Assembly: GCA_021793195.1 (NCBI GenBank)
Contig: JAJYTG010000006.1
Span: forward strand, 1-46,849
DNA: 46,849 nt
DNA from: Pseudomonadota bacterium
Lineage (GTDB): Bacteria; Pseudomonadota; Gammaproteobacteria; Xanthomonadales; Rhodanobacteraceae
Direction of reading: 5' to 3'
Made by a program: the position numbers and the translations under genes. Positions 34,190-46,358 of this stretch are shown here, piece by piece. Under the pieces are notes generated by a model. That model did not search any database and was not told where the DNA came from. It saw only the letters and a program-made list of their open reading frames with translations. Positions within the stretch are counted from its first letter, which is position 1. Each line of letters opens with the position of its first letter.

Positions 34190-34809
34190 ATGAAGAACGC
34201 GTGCTTGCTCTTGCCGGGATGTTCCAGGCGCTCAGCCTGGTGCGCAGTCTGGCCACCGAGGGCAGTTGCGACGCCGGCGCCCTCGAGGCCAGCCTGGCCA
34301 GCGTGCTGCGCATCGACGCCGATAGCGCGGCGGCGGTCTTCGGCGGCAGCGGCGGCGTGCGGTTGGGGCTGCGCACCCTGGTGGCGCAGCTGGACGATGC
34401 CCATCCGGACACCGCGCTGACGCGCATGGCGCTGACCGTGTTGCGGTTGGAGCGGCGTCTGATGGCGCGCGCCGATCTGCTGGCCCGGTTGCAGGAGGGC
34501 CTGCGTGCCACGCAGCGTCAGGTCGATCATTTCGGGGTTGCCCACGCCACCGTGGTCGGACGGCTTGCCGAGCTGTATGCCGACACGCTGTCCACGCTGC
34601 GGCCCCGGGTGCTGGTGACCGGCAGCCCGCAGCATCTCAACCAGCCGGCCCAGGTCGAGCGCATCCGCGCCTGCCTGCTGGCCGCGGTGCGCGCCGCGGT
34701 GCTGTGGCGCCAGATGGGTGGCCGGTCGTGGCGACTGCTGCTGCATCGACGGCAGGCGGCGATGCTGGCGCGCGGCCTGCTGGCGCGCACCGCGCTCGAT
34801 TCCGGCTGA
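34186..34809 (+). CDS. hflD: High-frequency lysogenisation protein HflD homolog
   Basis: HflD (YcfC) is a largely helical, peripheral membrane protein; in E. coli it binds lambda CII and affects its stability, and its normal cellular role is unclear. The 207-residue protein has '[19 protein letters not shown]', '[11 protein letters not shown]', '[13 protein letters not shown]', and 'ITGSPQHL'-type sequence here as '[20 protein letters not shown]' near 168-187. The C-terminal '[20 protein letters not shown]' is typical. The start overlaps the mnmA stop (ATGA). In E. coli purB follows; here aconitase does. Confidence 0.92.
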   Translation: MNEERVLALAGMFQALSLVRSLATEGSCDAGALEASLASVLRIDADSAAAVFGGSGGVRLGLRTLVAQLDDAHPDTALTRMALTVLRLERRLMARADLLARLQEGLRATQRQVDHFGVAHATVVGRLAELYADTLSTLRPRVLVTGSPQHLNQPAQVERIRACLLAAVRAAVLWRQMGGRSWRLLLHRRQAAMLARGLLARTALDSG

Positions 34810-34851
34810 AATCCGCGCACGCCGACATCGTCTCCCGGCGCCGGCTTGCGC

Positions 34852-34857
34852 GATAAT
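34852..34857 (+). promoter_or_regulatory. Possible -10 element (GATAAT) for acnA
   Basis: GATAAT lies about 62 bases before the acnA ATG. The -35 region is a weak match, so this is a candidate only; the gap of 110 bases from hflD makes a separate promoter likely. Confidence 0.3.
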
Positions 34858-34919
34858 GGCGTGCTGACCCGCCGCCCTCGTGCAGCGCCTGCCCGCATCC
34901 CGCCAGGAGACTCAAGATA

Positions 34920-37667
<2,748 letters not shown>

Positions 37668-37680
37668 TGCGAGGGCGCCG

Positions 37681-37696
37681 CGCCGCTGCAGCGGCG
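37681..37696. other. Perfect 16-bp palindrome after acnA
   Basis: CGCCGCTGCAGCGGCG starts 14 bases after the acnA stop codon. It could form a short GC-rich stem at the transcript end, but there is no T-run. Confidence 0.3.
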
Positions 37697-37844
37697 GCGT
37701 GGCGGCCCTCCGTGCCGCGACCACCGGTCGCGCGGCGCAACCCGGATCGTGGCTCAGCTCCGCGCGACCGTCGCCGCGGAGCTGCTGCGGTCGGGATGGT
37801 CGCGTCTCGACTCAGCGCCGCAAGCGCCGACTGGCACGACAGGA

Positions 37845-38735
37845 TCAGATGTCCTGCACCGGGCTCGCGTTGCGCAGGCCGCTGATCAGGGTGCGCACCT
37901 CGGCATAGTCGCGCAGATGATCGCGCATCCACGCCTGCGCGGCCGGGCCGAACAGGGCGTCGACCTTGCGCGCCGACAGCTGCAGCCGGCCGGATGCCGC
38001 GGTGCGTTTCCACGGCTCGAGCTCGGGATCGGTGATGCGACTGGCCGGTTGCGGCAGCAGCGGCAGCGAGGCATCGAGGCCGAGAAACTCGCGGATGCGC
38101 TGCCAGCCCCATTGCGGGCGCGCGGCAAGGTCCTCCAGACAGAGCAGCAGATGGCGCGGGCTGTCGCGACAGGCCAGATGCATCTCGATCGAGCGGTTCC
38201 AGCGCCGTGCCCATACCGCCAGCCCGCCGCCGAAATCATGCGTCGGCTGGTGCAGGTCACCGTCCATGATCGATGCCATGACATCGGCGCCGTTGCGCAG
38301 CACGTGAATGAAGCGCGCATCCGGGATATCGCGCGTGATCTCCTCGATGTAGATCAGGTGACTGGGTGTCTTCTCCACCCACAGTGTCGCTCTGCTGCGT
38401 CTGGCGCAGCCGTCGAGCAGATCGACGTAGCGACGCACGCAGGCCGCAGGCGTCAGCGGCGCGGCGCGGGCAGGCTTGCCGCCGGACAGCATCTGCTCCA
38501 GGCGGCGCAGCCGCCGCCGCCCGGACGAGCGCGCGAGGCCCAGGCGGTGATACCAGTGGTGCTCGCCGTGGGCGCCGAGATCACCCCAGCGGCGGCGAAT
38601 GCTGCCGTACAGCGATTCAAAGTAGCCGGTCTCGGGGAACGAATGCACGGCGGGATGACGCGCGATCAGCGCTTGCACGACGGTGGTGCCCGAGCGCGGG
38701 CAGCCGACGACGAAGACTCGCTGCGGATCCGGCAT
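37845..38735 (-). CDS. Sulfotransferase family protein
   Basis: The 296-residue P-loop sulfotransferase would transfer sulfate from PAPS to an unknown acceptor. The 5'-phosphosulfate loop 'VVGCPRSGTTVVQALI' is at residues 9-24, followed by 'SFPETGYFESLYGSI'. The central 'LWVEKTPSHLIYIEEI' and the 3'-phosphate-binding 'FIHVLRNGADVMASIMDG' (Arg) are typical, and 'LLLCLEDLAARPQWG' comes later. I start at ATG 38735, which leaves ten residues before the P-loop strand; ATG 38771 would add 12 residues, and neither has a good ribosome binding site. A further 99 codons upstream are open but contain no protein-like sequence. It has no signal peptide. No PAPS synthesis genes are near. Confidence 0.85.
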   Translation of the reverse strand: MPDPQRVFVVGCPRSGTTVVQALIARHPAVHSFPETGYFESLYGSIRRRWGDLGAHGEHHWYHRLGLARSSGRRRLRRLEQMLSGGKPARAAPLTPAACVRRYVDLLDGCARRSRATLWVEKTPSHLIYIEEITRDIPDARFIHVLRNGADVMASIMDGDLHQPTHDFGGGLAVWARRWNRSIEMHLACRDSPRHLLLCLEDLAARPQWGWQRIREFLGLDASLPLLPQPASRITDPELEPWKRTAASGRLQLSARKVDALFGPAAQAWMRDHLRDYAEVRTLISGLRNASPVQDI

Positions 38736-39110
38736 CAGGACGGCACTCGCGGGACGCGGTTGCGGATGCATCCGTTGCCGACCGATGCATACACGGACCC
38801 CCCGATTATGGACATGCGGGCGCGCGCGCGAAGGCCGCGGATCTTGCAGGATGTAACGCTTGGTAATGGTCCGGCCGGTGGGCGTGAGCGGCCGCCATGG
38901 CGAGCGGCGCATGCCGATGTTGTCGCAGCGGATGGCGGGATGACGCCGGCGAAGCGGGTTGCGCGCATACCGCAGACAACGGGCCTCGGGCGCCGCGGTT
39001 GACACCATGTCGCGAGGAACCCGCATCGCCACGGAGGCGATGCGGGCGGGCCCGGGCGCTGCGCGGGCAAGGTCAGCAGCCGCAGGCCGGTGCCGCTCGG
39101 CTGCGGCCGA
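38736..39110. other. Intergenic region between sulfotransferase and S10 peptidase
   Basis: This stretch of 375 bases has no convincing gene. It lies upstream of the sulfotransferase and downstream of the S10 peptidase, both on the minus strand. The only clear structure is the hairpin at 39020-39046. On the minus strand CATAAT near 38805 is a weak -10 candidate for the sulfotransferase. Confidence 0.5.
39020..39046 (-). terminator. Hairpin downstream of the S10 peptidase gene
   Basis: A perfect 11-bp stem CCCGCATCGCC/GGCGATGCGGG with a 5-base loop lies about 65 bases after the S10 stop on the minus strand. Only a weak T-containing tract (TTCCT) follows, so efficiency is uncertain. Confidence 0.5.
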
Positions 39111-40658
39111 TCAGTGGCTGACGGCGGTGGCGTAGAACGTTTCGAGATCCTTGTGCAGCGATTTCAGCGCGTCCGGATTGAGATAGATCATGTGCCCCGA
39201 CGGGTAGTAGCCGAAAGTCAGATGACTGCGCAGCGCCGGCTCCAGCATCATGTGATCGAGATCGAATTCGGTGGCGTGAAACGGCGTGGCCAGATCGAAG
39301 TAGCCATTGGCCGAGAACACGCGCAGATGCGGGTTCTGGCGCATCGCCGCGCCGAGGTCGCCGACCACGTAGGGCAGCGGCAACGGCCAACCGCCGTCGC
39401 CCGGCACGCGATGCTTCCAGTCCCAACTCTGGATGATCTTGTCGTTCATCACCATGTAGGGCACGTCGGACTTGTACTTGAGCACGTTGGTGACGTACCA
39501 GTTGAAAGCCGCGGTGTAGGCCGGAGTGATGAAGGCATCCGAGGGGTCGAAATCGGGCGTGGCCGAGATCGAGTTGATGTTGTAACCCGCATAGCGGCCA
39601 TCGTAGCGGCCGATGCTCTCGCGTTCGGGCAGCATCAGTTCCTTGCGGAAGTTGCTGGCCACGATGCGCAGGTTGGCGCGCTCGATGTAGTCCACCGGCA
39701 GGCCGGTATAGGCGTGAAGTTTCTGCGCGATGGCATCCGCCTCGGCTTTTGGCAGATTCTCGCCCTGCGCCAGCGCACGGGCATAGTCGGTGTCGGCGAA
39801 GTGGCGCACCTGGCCGAGGAAGGTCGCCAAGTCCGCGGGTTTGCTGGGCAGCTTGTCGTGATACCAGGCGATCGCCGCGTAGGTCGGCAGATACAACTCG
39901 TACTTGCTGTCCTGGCCAGGCATCAGCAGGCCGTAGTTGAGGATCGAGGATTGCAGCACCACGCCGTTGAGGGCGATGCCGTTCTCCTGCAGGTATTCGG
40001 CCAGTGCTGCCGACCGCGTCGTGCCGTAGCTTTCGCCATAGAGGAATTTGGGCGAGTTCCAGCGGTTGTTGACGGTGATGTAGCGCTGGATGAAGTTGCC
40101 GAACGAACGCACGTCCTCGTCCACACCCCAGAAATCCTTGTCCTTGCCGGTGCCCACGATACGGCTGTAGCCGGTACCGACCGCATCGATGAAGACCAGA
40201 TCCGTGCGGTCGAGGATGCTCTGGTGGTTGGCCACCAGATCATAGGGTGGCGGCGGGGTCGCCGCGCCGTCACCGACCACGACGCGCATCGGGCCGAAGG
40301 CGCCCATGTGCAGCCAGATCGACGACGAGCCGGGCCCGCCGTTATAGAGAAAGGTGACCGGCCGCGTGGCCATGTTCTTCTCGCCGTCGCGGGTGTAGGC
40401 CACGTAGAACATGCTCGCGACCGGCGCGCCCTTGTCGTTGCGGATCAGCAGGGTACCGGCGGTCGCGGTGTAACGGATGTCCTGACCGTTGATGGTGACG
40501 CTGCCGTGCGTCACGACCGAGGCTTCTTTCGGGATCTGCGCCGCGGCGGTTTCCTTTTGCGCCGCAGCCGTGCCGGCAGCGGCGTCCGCGGCATGCAGCA
40601 GGGGCGACGAGGTGGCAAGCAAGGCGGCAATCGACAGCGCAAGCAGCGTGTGTTTCAC
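39111..40658 (-). CDS. Secreted serine carboxypeptidase, S10 family
   Basis: The 515-residue peptidase would cut C-terminal residues from peptides in the periplasm or outside. The N-terminus is a Sec signal peptide (VKHTLLALSIAALL, then TSSPLLHA with likely cleavage after Ala23 or 24). The S10 fold shows 'LYNGGPGSSSIWLHM' (~104-118), the nucleophile in 'FLYGESYGTTRSAALAEYL' (Ser210), the acid in 'SANGYFDLATPFHATE' and the base in 'YYPSGHMIYLNP'. Start: GTG 40658 has a near-perfect AGGAGG six bases upstream. The ATGs at 40688 and 40676 would place extra basic residues before the signal peptide and lack such a site. It is divergent from fadD. Confidence 0.92.
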   Translation of the reverse strand: MKHTLLALSIAALLATSSPLLHAADAAAGTAAAQKETAAAQIPKEASVVTHGSVTINGQDIRYTATAGTLLIRNDKGAPVASMFYVAYTRDGEKNMATRPVTFLYNGGPGSSSIWLHMGAFGPMRVVVGDGAATPPPPYDLVANHQSILDRTDLVFIDAVGTGYSRIVGTGKDKDFWGVDEDVRSFGNFIQRYITVNNRWNSPKFLYGESYGTTRSAALAEYLQENGIALNGVVLQSSILNYGLLMPGQDSKYELYLPTYAAIAWYHDKLPSKPADLATFLGQVRHFADTDYARALAQGENLPKAEADAIAQKLHAYTGLPVDYIERANLRIVASNFRKELMLPERESIGRYDGRYAGYNINSISATPDFDPSDAFITPAYTAAFNWYVTNVLKYKSDVPYMVMNDKIIQSWDWKHRVPGDGGWPLPLPYVVGDLGAAMRQNPHLRVFSANGYFDLATPFHATEFDLDHMMLEPALRSHLTFGYYPSGHMIYLNPDALKSLHKDLETFYATAVSH

Positions 40659-40664
40659 AGAGAC

Positions 40665-40670
40665 CCTCCT
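40665..40670 (-). promoter_or_regulatory. AGGAGG ribosome binding site fixing the S10 GTG start
   Basis: AGGAGG on the minus strand sits six bases from GTG 40658 and lies inside the coding region that the upstream ATGs would require, so it decides the start. Confidence 0.8.
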
Positions 40671-40896
40671 GGGCATCGCAAAGGACAACGCCGCAGCGGG
40701 CGCCGGAAGCAGTTAGAGCGAGGCTGGGCGCGCTGGTTCCGCGTCTAGGCCATAGGTCATGCCCCGAAGGCCTCGGGTCAGCGGTGGCGCACCTTGCAAC
40801 GCGCCTTGCTGCGCAACGGAGCGCTATGCTCCAATCGGGCGCGCCGTGCGCGAGACCGCGGCCGCGCTCCATACATCGAGGGAAGGACCAGCATCC

Positions 40897-42573
40897 ATGA
40901 GCAACGAGCGTCCGTGGCTGGAGCACTACCCTGCCGGCGTGCCGAAGGAAATCGATCTCGGCGCCTACTCCTCCATCAACGCGGTGCTCGACGAAGCCTT
41001 CGAACGCTTCCGTGATCGCCCGGCATTCGCCAATTACGGTCACATCCTCGACTACGCCGAGGTGGATCGGCTCAGTCGGCAGTTTGCCGGCTATCTGAGC
41101 GGCGAGCTGAAGCTGGCCAGGGGCGATCGCATCGCGATCATGCTGCCCAACGTGCTGCAGTATCCGATCGCGTTGTTCGGCGCCCTGCGCGCGGGGCTGA
41201 CGGTGGTCAACACCAATCCGATGTACACCGCGCGCGAGCTCAGGCACCAGCTGTGCGACTCCGGGGCCGCCGCGATCGTGGTGCTGGACAACTTCGCCTC
41301 GGTGTTGCAGGAGGTGCTACCCGAGACGCCGGTGAAGCACGTCATCACCACCGGTCTCGGCGACATGCTGGGCGCGATCAAGGGCGCGCTGATGAACGCG
41401 GTGGTCAAGCACGTCAGGAAGATGGTGCCGGCCTACCACATCGATGGCGCGGTGCGCTTCGGCGATGCGCTGGCGCGCGGCTGGCGCCAGGCCACGCCGC
41501 GGTTGACGCTGAGCCTCGACGACATCGCCTTCCTGCAGTACACCGGCGGCACCACCGGCGTCGCCAAGGGCGCCATGCTCACCCATCGCAACATGGTCGC
41601 CAACATGCTGCAGGCGTCGCTGTGGATGGGCGACGCCATTCGTCCGGGCGAAGAGGTGATCATCACCGCGCTGCCGCTTTATCACATCTTCGCGCTGACG
41701 GCCAACTGCTTCACCTTCATGAAGTCGGGTGGCCTCAACGTGCTGATCACCAACCCGCGCGACATGCCCGGCTTCGTCAAGGAGCTGGCCAGGACGCGCT
41801 TCACCGCGATCACCGGCGTCAACACGCTGTTCAACGGCCTGATCCACACGCCCGGCTTCGCCCAGCTGGATTTCTCGCGTCTGCGCACGACTCTCGGCGG
41901 CGGCATGTCGGTGCAGCGCGCGGTGGCGGAGAAATGGAAACAGGTGACGGGCTGCACCTTGGCGGAAGCGTACGGGCTTACGGAAACGTCGCCGGCGGTT
42001 TGCATCAATCCGTTGGATATCAAGGAATACAACGGTTCGATCGGACTCCCGGTGCCATCGACCACGGTCTGCGTCCAGGACGATTCGGGGCAGTTGCTGC
42101 CGACCGGCCAGATCGGCGAGTTGTGCGTCAAGGGCCCGCAGGTGATGAAGGGCTACTGGAACCGGCCCGACGAGACCGCCAAGGTCATGGACCGCGACGG
42201 CTGGCTGCACACCGGCGACATCGCGCGGATGGACGAGCGCGGCTATTTCTTCATCGTCGATCGCAAGAAGGACATGATCCTGGTGTCGGGCTTCAACGTC
42301 TACCCGAACGAGATCGAGGACGTGGTGGCGCTGCACCCGGGCGTGCTGGAGGTGGCCGCGATCGGGGTGCCGGACGAAAAATCGGGCGAGGCGGTCAAGC
42401 TGTTCGTGGTGCGCAAGGACCCGGGCCTGACCGAGGCCGAGTTGCGCCGACATTGCGAAGAGAACCTCACCGGTTACAAGCGACCGAAATCGATCGAGTT
42501 CCGCGACAGCCTGCCGAAGAGCAACGTCGGCAAGATCCTGCGTCGCGAGTTGCGCGAGTCGGCGGCGCACTGA
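40897..42573 (+). CDS. fadD: Long-chain fatty acid-CoA ligase
   Basis: FadD activates long-chain fatty acids to acyl-CoA with ATP, at the inner membrane, feeding beta-oxidation and lipid synthesis. The 558-residue adenylate-forming enzyme has the P-loop '[20 protein letters not shown]' (~210-229) and '[11 protein letters not shown]'. '[20 protein letters not shown]' with '[20 protein letters not shown]' is the fatty acyl-CoA synthetase signature, and the C-terminal catalytic lysine is in '[14 protein letters not shown]'. Length agrees with E. coli FadD (561). ATG 40897 is preceded by GGGAAGGA. It stands alone as a transcription unit. Confidence 0.95.
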   Translation: MSNERPWLEHYPAGVPKEIDLGAYSSINAVLDEAFERFRDRPAFANYGHILDYAEVDRLSRQFAGYLSGELKLARGDRIAIMLPNVLQYPIALFGALRAGLTVVNTNPMYTARELRHQLCDSGAAAIVVLDNFASVLQEVLPETPVKHVITTGLGDMLGAIKGALMNAVVKHVRKMVPAYHIDGAVRFGDALARGWRQATPRLTLSLDDIAFLQYTGGTTGVAKGAMLTHRNMVANMLQASLWMGDAIRPGEEVIITALPLYHIFALTANCFTFMKSGGLNVLITNPRDMPGFVKELARTRFTAITGVNTLFNGLIHTPGFAQLDFSRLRTTLGGGMSVQRAVAEKWKQVTGCTLAEAYGLTETSPAVCINPLDIKEYNGSIGLPVPSTTVCVQDDSGQLLPTGQIGELCVKGPQVMKGYWNRPDETAKVMDRDGWLHTGDIARMDERGYFFIVDRKKDMILVSGFNVYPNEIEDVVALHPGVLEVAAIGVPDEKSGEAVKLFVVRKDPGLTEAELRRHCEENLTGYKRPKSIEFRDSLPKSNVGKILRRELRESAAH

Positions 42574-42585
42574 ACTCGCGCGGAA

Positions 42586-42936
42586 TCAGGCACTCATGGC
42601 CATGTCGTCCCAGGGCTCGAGGCGATCGGCGTGGCCGCCCAGCAGGTTCCACAGCGGCACCTGCTTGTCCTCGGGAATGCGCGCGTAGGCAAAACACACG
42701 TGGCCGTGGGTGATGCGCGCCACGGTGGCTTCGACATTGATGTGCAGCCCGGCCTCGAACAGCATGTCGAGCACCCACAGCTGACCCGATTCGCCGTCCC
42801 AGCCGTGCGGTCGCCGCAGTCGTACCCCGGTTGCGGAAATGTCCTCGATTTCACTGGACAGGCTCTCGCCGCCGCGGTTCATCAGCACCGTGGTGTCGAG
42901 TGGTTTGCGTGCATGACGCAGTCCCTGTACGGACAT
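42586..42936 (-). CDS. PilZ-domain protein, possible c-di-GMP effector
   Basis: This is a single PilZ domain of 116 residues. The D/NxSxxG motif is seen as 'EIEDISATGVRLRRP' (~30-44). The first c-di-GMP motif, usually RxxxR, is at the N-terminus as 'LRHARKPLD', where the second Arg is replaced by Lys (R-H-A-R-K). Binding of c-di-GMP is therefore possible but not certain. The rest ('GQLWVLDMLFEAGLHINVEA' then 'TVARITHGHVCFAYARI') follows the beta-barrel pattern. ATG 42936 has GGAG six bases upstream. It converges on fadD with a 12-base gap. Flagellar, pilus and cyclic-di-GMP enzymes are absent here, so its target is unknown. Confidence 0.8.
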   Translation of the reverse strand: MSVQGLRHARKPLDTTVLMNRGGESLSSEIEDISATGVRLRRPHGWDGESGQLWVLDMLFEAGLHINVEATVARITHGHVCFAYARIPEDKQVPLWNLLGGHADRLEPWDDMAMSA

Positions 42937-43409
42937 GGTGTTCTCCCGATCCGACATTGTTGCCGGTACCGCCCTTGAACGGATCCTGCGGCGGTGCCCT
43001 CGGACTGGATCAAGCAAATCGCGGGCCAGCGGCAACGATACCCCTCTTCGGCCCACGCGGCGCCGGTTGCGGCCCGGTTGCCGGCGCCATGGAGCGCCGA
43101 TTCGACCCCGCGCGGCAAGCCCTGACGCAACGCGTCCATCGCGAACGGTCCGCGCCGGCGCTGGACAGGCGTGCCGCCGGGCCTTAGGCTTGGACGGTCG
43201 GGTGGGGTTGCGGTCGGCGAGATGCCGCCCGCGTCAGTGTCATGCCGTTGTCCTGAACGACCCTCGCGGCGGCCAGGGCACGTGCCCGGCCATACCGGGA
43301 TCGCATGCGGCGCCGGATCAGCGCCATCAGGCCGGCCGCCTCGCCCCGAATGTTCGCAGGACACGCTGAGCCAGGCCGCGGCGCGCGGCTGTCGTCACGC
43401 GAGTGCCTT
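42937..43409. other. Long intergenic region with no recognised gene
   Basis: These 473 bases separate PilZ (minus) and scpA (plus). ORFs in all frames here are Arg/Pro/Gly/Ala-rich shadows without domain features. I see no tRNA, strong palindrome or clear promoter pair. It probably holds the divergent promoters. Confidence 0.5.
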
Positions 43410-44267
43410 ATGCATTCCGAGCCTTCCGAGGCCGCCCCGGCGAATGTGCCGCAAGGCGTTTTCGGACCGATACCGCAGCAACAGGAAATGCCGCTCGCCC
43501 TGGTGCGCGGGCTGCCGTTGCTGCAGATGCCGCAGGACCTGTACATCCCGCCGGATGCGCTCGAGGTCATTCTCGAGGCCTTCGAGGGGCCGCTGGATCT
43601 GCTGCTGTATCTGATCCGGCGGCAGAACCTGGACATCCTCGACATTCCGATTGCCGAGATCACCCGGCAGTACATGGACTACATCGGGATGATGCACGAG
43701 ATGCGGCTGGAGCTGGCCGCGGAATATCTGGTGATGGCCGCGATCCTGGCCGAGATCAAGTCACGGCTGCTGCTGCCGCGGCCGCCCGCCGCCGAAGGCA
43801 TCGAAGACGACCCGCGCGCCGAGCTGGTGCGCCGGCTGCAGGAGTACGAACGCTTCCAGAAGGCCGCCGCCGATATCGATGCGTTGCCGCGGATGGAGCG
43901 CGACACCGCACTGGCGCAGGCGCAGGTGACCGATCGCGTGGTCGTGCGCCTGCCGCCGCCGGTCGATCTGCGCGAGCTGCTGCTGGCGCTGCGGGATGTG
44001 CTGCGCCGCGCCGAGCTGTCAGGCCACCACGCGGTGCGCCGTGACGCGCTGTCGGTGCGCCAGCGCATGGGTGAGGTGCTGAAGTCGCTGCAGGACGGTG
44101 CGTTTCATGCATTCCAGACGCTCTTCGATCCGGGCGAAGGGCGGCTGGGCGTGGTGGTCAGTTTTCTCGCGATACTCGAGCTGGCCAAGGAAATGCTGGT
44201 GGAAATCGTGCAGGAGGCGCCGCTGGCGCCGATCTACCTCAAGGCGCGCATTGCCGCATCCGAATGA
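43410..44267 (+). CDS. scpA: Segregation and condensation protein A (kleisin)
   Basis: ScpA is the kleisin that closes the SMC-ScpAB condensin ring for chromosome compaction. The 285-residue protein has a ~50-residue N-terminal extension. The family core 'EVILEAFEGPLDLLLYLIRR' then 'QNLDILDIPIAEITRQYMDY' follows, with 'LAAEYLVMAAILAEIKSRLL' after it. The C-terminal winged-helix part reads 'VVSFLAILELAKEMLVEIVQ'. I start at ATG 43410 (only CGAG upstream); the ORF is open for 35 codons before it, but that part is not protein-like. It is followed by scpB after four bases. An smc or MukB gene is not in the window. Confidence 0.93.
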   Translation: MHSEPSEAAPANVPQGVFGPIPQQQEMPLALVRGLPLLQMPQDLYIPPDALEVILEAFEGPLDLLLYLIRRQNLDILDIPIAEITRQYMDYIGMMHEMRLELAAEYLVMAAILAEIKSRLLLPRPPAAEGIEDDPRAELVRRLQEYERFQKAAADIDALPRMERDTALAQAQVTDRVVVRLPPPVDLRELLLALRDVLRRAELSGHHAVRRDALSVRQRMGEVLKSLQDGAFHAFQTLFDPGEGRLGVVVSFLAILELAKEMLVEIVQEAPLAPIYLKARIAASE

Positions 44268-44271
44268 ATTC

Positions 44272-44979
44272 ATGGACACAACCAATCTGAAACGCATCAT
44301 CGAGGCCGCGCTGCTGGCCTCACCGCATCCGCTGTCGCTGCCGCAACTCGGCGCACTGTTCAGCGACACCGAGCAACCTGGTCCCGACGCCATCGCGCGG
44401 GCCATCGAGGCGCTGACCCTCGACACCGAGGATCGCGGCGTGGCCCTGGTCGAGGTCGCTTCCGGCTTTCGCTACCAGGTGCGCGCCGACGTCCATCCCT
44501 GGGTGGCCCGGCTGTGGAGCGAGCGCCCCGGCAAGTACTCGCGCGCGCTGCTGGAAACGCTGGCGCTGATCGCCTATCGGCAGCCGATCACGCGCCCGGA
44601 GATCGAACAGATCCGCGGCGTGGTGGTGTCCGGCAACATCATCCGCACGCTCGAGGAGCGCGAGTGGATCCGCGTCGTCGGCCATCGCGATCTGCCCGGG
44701 CGGCCGGCGCTCTTTGGCACCACCCGGACCTTCCTGGACTACTTCAACCTGAGGTCTCTGGACGAGCTGCCGCCGCTGGCCGACATCCGCGATCTCGACG
44801 AGATGCTTCCGCAATTCGATTTCGCGGCTGCGTCGCTGCGCGCCGACGCCGGCCCGATCGCTGCTGCGTCCATCGAGGACGATGCGGCACCCTCCCCCGC
44901 CACCGCCGTCGAGGCGGAGGCCTCCGCGGATGCCCCCGAGGGCACCGCCTCTGCACCACCCGAGGAGTTTCGCGCATGA
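44272..44979 (+). CDS. scpB: Segregation and condensation protein B
   Basis: ScpB is the winged-helix dimer partner of ScpA. The 235-residue protein has 'LKRIIEAALLASPHPLSLPQ' and 'VALVEVASGFRYQVRADVHP' early on. 'YSRALLETLALIAYRQPITR' then 'PEIEQIRGVVVSGNIIRTLE' and 'HRDLPGRPALFGTTRTFLDY' then 'FNL' are the core signature. The last ~60 residues are acidic and Ala/Pro-rich, so disordered. It overlaps rluB by four bases (ATGA). ScpB homologs pair with ScpA even in genomes whose SMC is MksB. Confidence 0.95.
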   Translation: MDTTNLKRIIEAALLASPHPLSLPQLGALFSDTEQPGPDAIARAIEALTLDTEDRGVALVEVASGFRYQVRADVHPWVARLWSERPGKYSRALLETLALIAYRQPITRPEIEQIRGVVVSGNIIRTLEEREWIRVVGHRDLPGRPALFGTTRTFLDYFNLRSLDELPPLADIRDLDEMLPQFDFAAASLRADAGPIAAASIEDDAAPSPATAVEAEASADAPEGTASAPPEEFRA

Positions 44980-46346
44980 CTGCGCCCACCCGTACCCTGC
45001 TCACCCTCAAGCGCGAGCGCGACGCCGAGTCCGCCGCGCTCGAAGAGCGCCTGCACAAAGTGCTCGCCAACGCCGGTCTCGGCTCGCGCCGCCTGCTCGA
45101 GCAACGCATCGAAGCCGGAGAGATCAGCGTCAACGGCAGCCCCGCCGGCATCGGCACCAGCGTGCACGCCGGCGATCGCGTCGATCTCGATGGCCGCCAG
45201 TTCGTGGTCGCCAGCGACAGCCGCGACGCCGCCGAGGTGATCGCCTACCACAAGCCCGAGGGCGTGGTGACCACACGCGACGACCCCGAAGGCCGCCCGA
45301 CCGTGTTCGAGCAGCTGCCGCGCCTGAAGGGCGCGCGCTGGATCGCGGTCGGTCGACTCGATATCAACACCACCGGTCTGCTGCTGCTGACCACCGACGG
45401 CGAGCTGGCCAACGCACTGATGCACCCGCGTACCGGACTCGAGCGTGAATACCTGTGCCGCGTGCATGGCGAGGTGCCCGACGAGGTGATCGAACGCCTC
45501 AAGGCCGGTGTCGATCTCGAGGACGGCCCGGCGCGCCTCGACGAGATCGCGGTGATCAGTCGCGGCGGCAGCCACAGCTGGTTTCGCGTGGTGATCCGCG
45601 AAGGCCGCAATCGCGAGGTACGGCGACTCTGGGACTCGCAGGGATTTCTGGTCAGCCGCCTCAAGCGCATCCGTTACGGCACGGTCGAATTGCCGCGCAC
45701 CCTGCGCCGCGGCCTGAGCGAGCCGCTGGACGCCGGCACCATCACCGCGCTGCGCGCGCAGGCCGGGCTGGGCGCACCGCAGCCGACGCTGACCCTGCGC
45801 CCGGTCCTGCACCAGCGCCGCAGCACGCGTGCGCCGAACGAATTCCGTCCGGAGCAGCGCTCACCGCAGGCGTGGACCGGCGTGCATCAGGGCGAAGCCC
45901 GTGAACTGACCGCCTTCGACCGCATTCGCGACGACGGTCCGGCGCGGCGCGGCGGCAAGCCGCGTCGCGGTGGCGCCAGCGGCCGCGAGGTCAATGGCAA
46001 TGTCGCGCGACCCGAGCGAGCGCAGCAGGGGCGCAAGCCGCGCTCGTTCGCGCCGGGCCAGGAGCTGCCGTCGGTGCGAACCTGGTTCGCCGGCGATGAT
46101 CGCAGCGGTCGCGCCGCCGGCGCGCGGCGCGGTTTCAAGCCCAAGGGGCCGGCTCAGCCGCACGGTACCGGCGGCGCACGGCCGCAGGGTGCCCGCCCGG
46201 GCGGTCCGCGCGCGGCGGGCGCGCGCTCCGGCGGCGGACGCCCCGAGGGCGCGCACAGCGGTGGCGGACGTCCGCAGGGCACCCGTCCCGGCAAGGGCTT
46301 CGGGCCCGGCCGGCGTCCGGGCGGTCCGAGCCGCGGGCCGCGCTGA
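44976..46346 (+). CDS. rluB: 23S rRNA pseudouridine synthase RluB with a long basic tail
   Basis: RluB makes pseudouridine 2605 in 23S rRNA. The 456-residue protein has an S4 RNA-binding domain (about 24-70: 'RLHKVLANAGLGSRRLLEQR'). A pseudouridine synthase core follows with the catalytic Asp in 'AVGRLDINTTGLLLLTTDGE' and 'HPRTGLEREYLCRVHGEV', ending with 'EGRNREVRRLWDSQGFLVSR'. From about residue 270 the protein is a low-complexity Arg/Gly/Pro-rich tail (repeats like 'GGGRPEGAHSGGGRPQGTRP'), probably RNA-binding and disordered. E. coli RluB is shorter (291). Start overlaps scpB (ATGA). A LysR gene follows after 12 bases. Confidence 0.93.
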   Translation: MTAPTRTLLTLKRERDAESAALEERLHKVLANAGLGSRRLLEQRIEAGEISVNGSPAGIGTSVHAGDRVDLDGRQFVVASDSRDAAEVIAYHKPEGVVTTRDDPEGRPTVFEQLPRLKGARWIAVGRLDINTTGLLLLTTDGELANALMHPRTGLEREYLCRVHGEVPDEVIERLKAGVDLEDGPARLDEIAVISRGGSHSWFRVVIREGRNREVRRLWDSQGFLVSRLKRIRYGTVELPRTLRRGLSEPLDAGTITALRAQAGLGAPQPTLTLRPVLHQRRSTRAPNEFRPEQRSPQAWTGVHQGEARELTAFDRIRDDGPARRGGKPRRGGASGREVNGNVARPERAQQGRKPRSFAPGQELPSVRTWFAGDDRSGRAAGARRGFKPKGPAQPHGTGGARPQGARPGGPRAAGARSGGGRPEGAHSGGGRPQGTRPGKGFGPGRRPGGPSRGPR

Positions 46347-46358
46347 GCAGCGACGCGC

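Noticed and set aside
37845-39032. 395-residue version of the sulfotransferase
   Set aside because: The first 99 residues are Arg-rich, unlike any family member, and the P-loop strand starts right after ATG 38735.
42882-43369. ORFs on both strands in the PilZ-scpA gap
   Set aside because: They are Arg/Pro/Ala/Gly-rich with no ribosome binding site or family motif.
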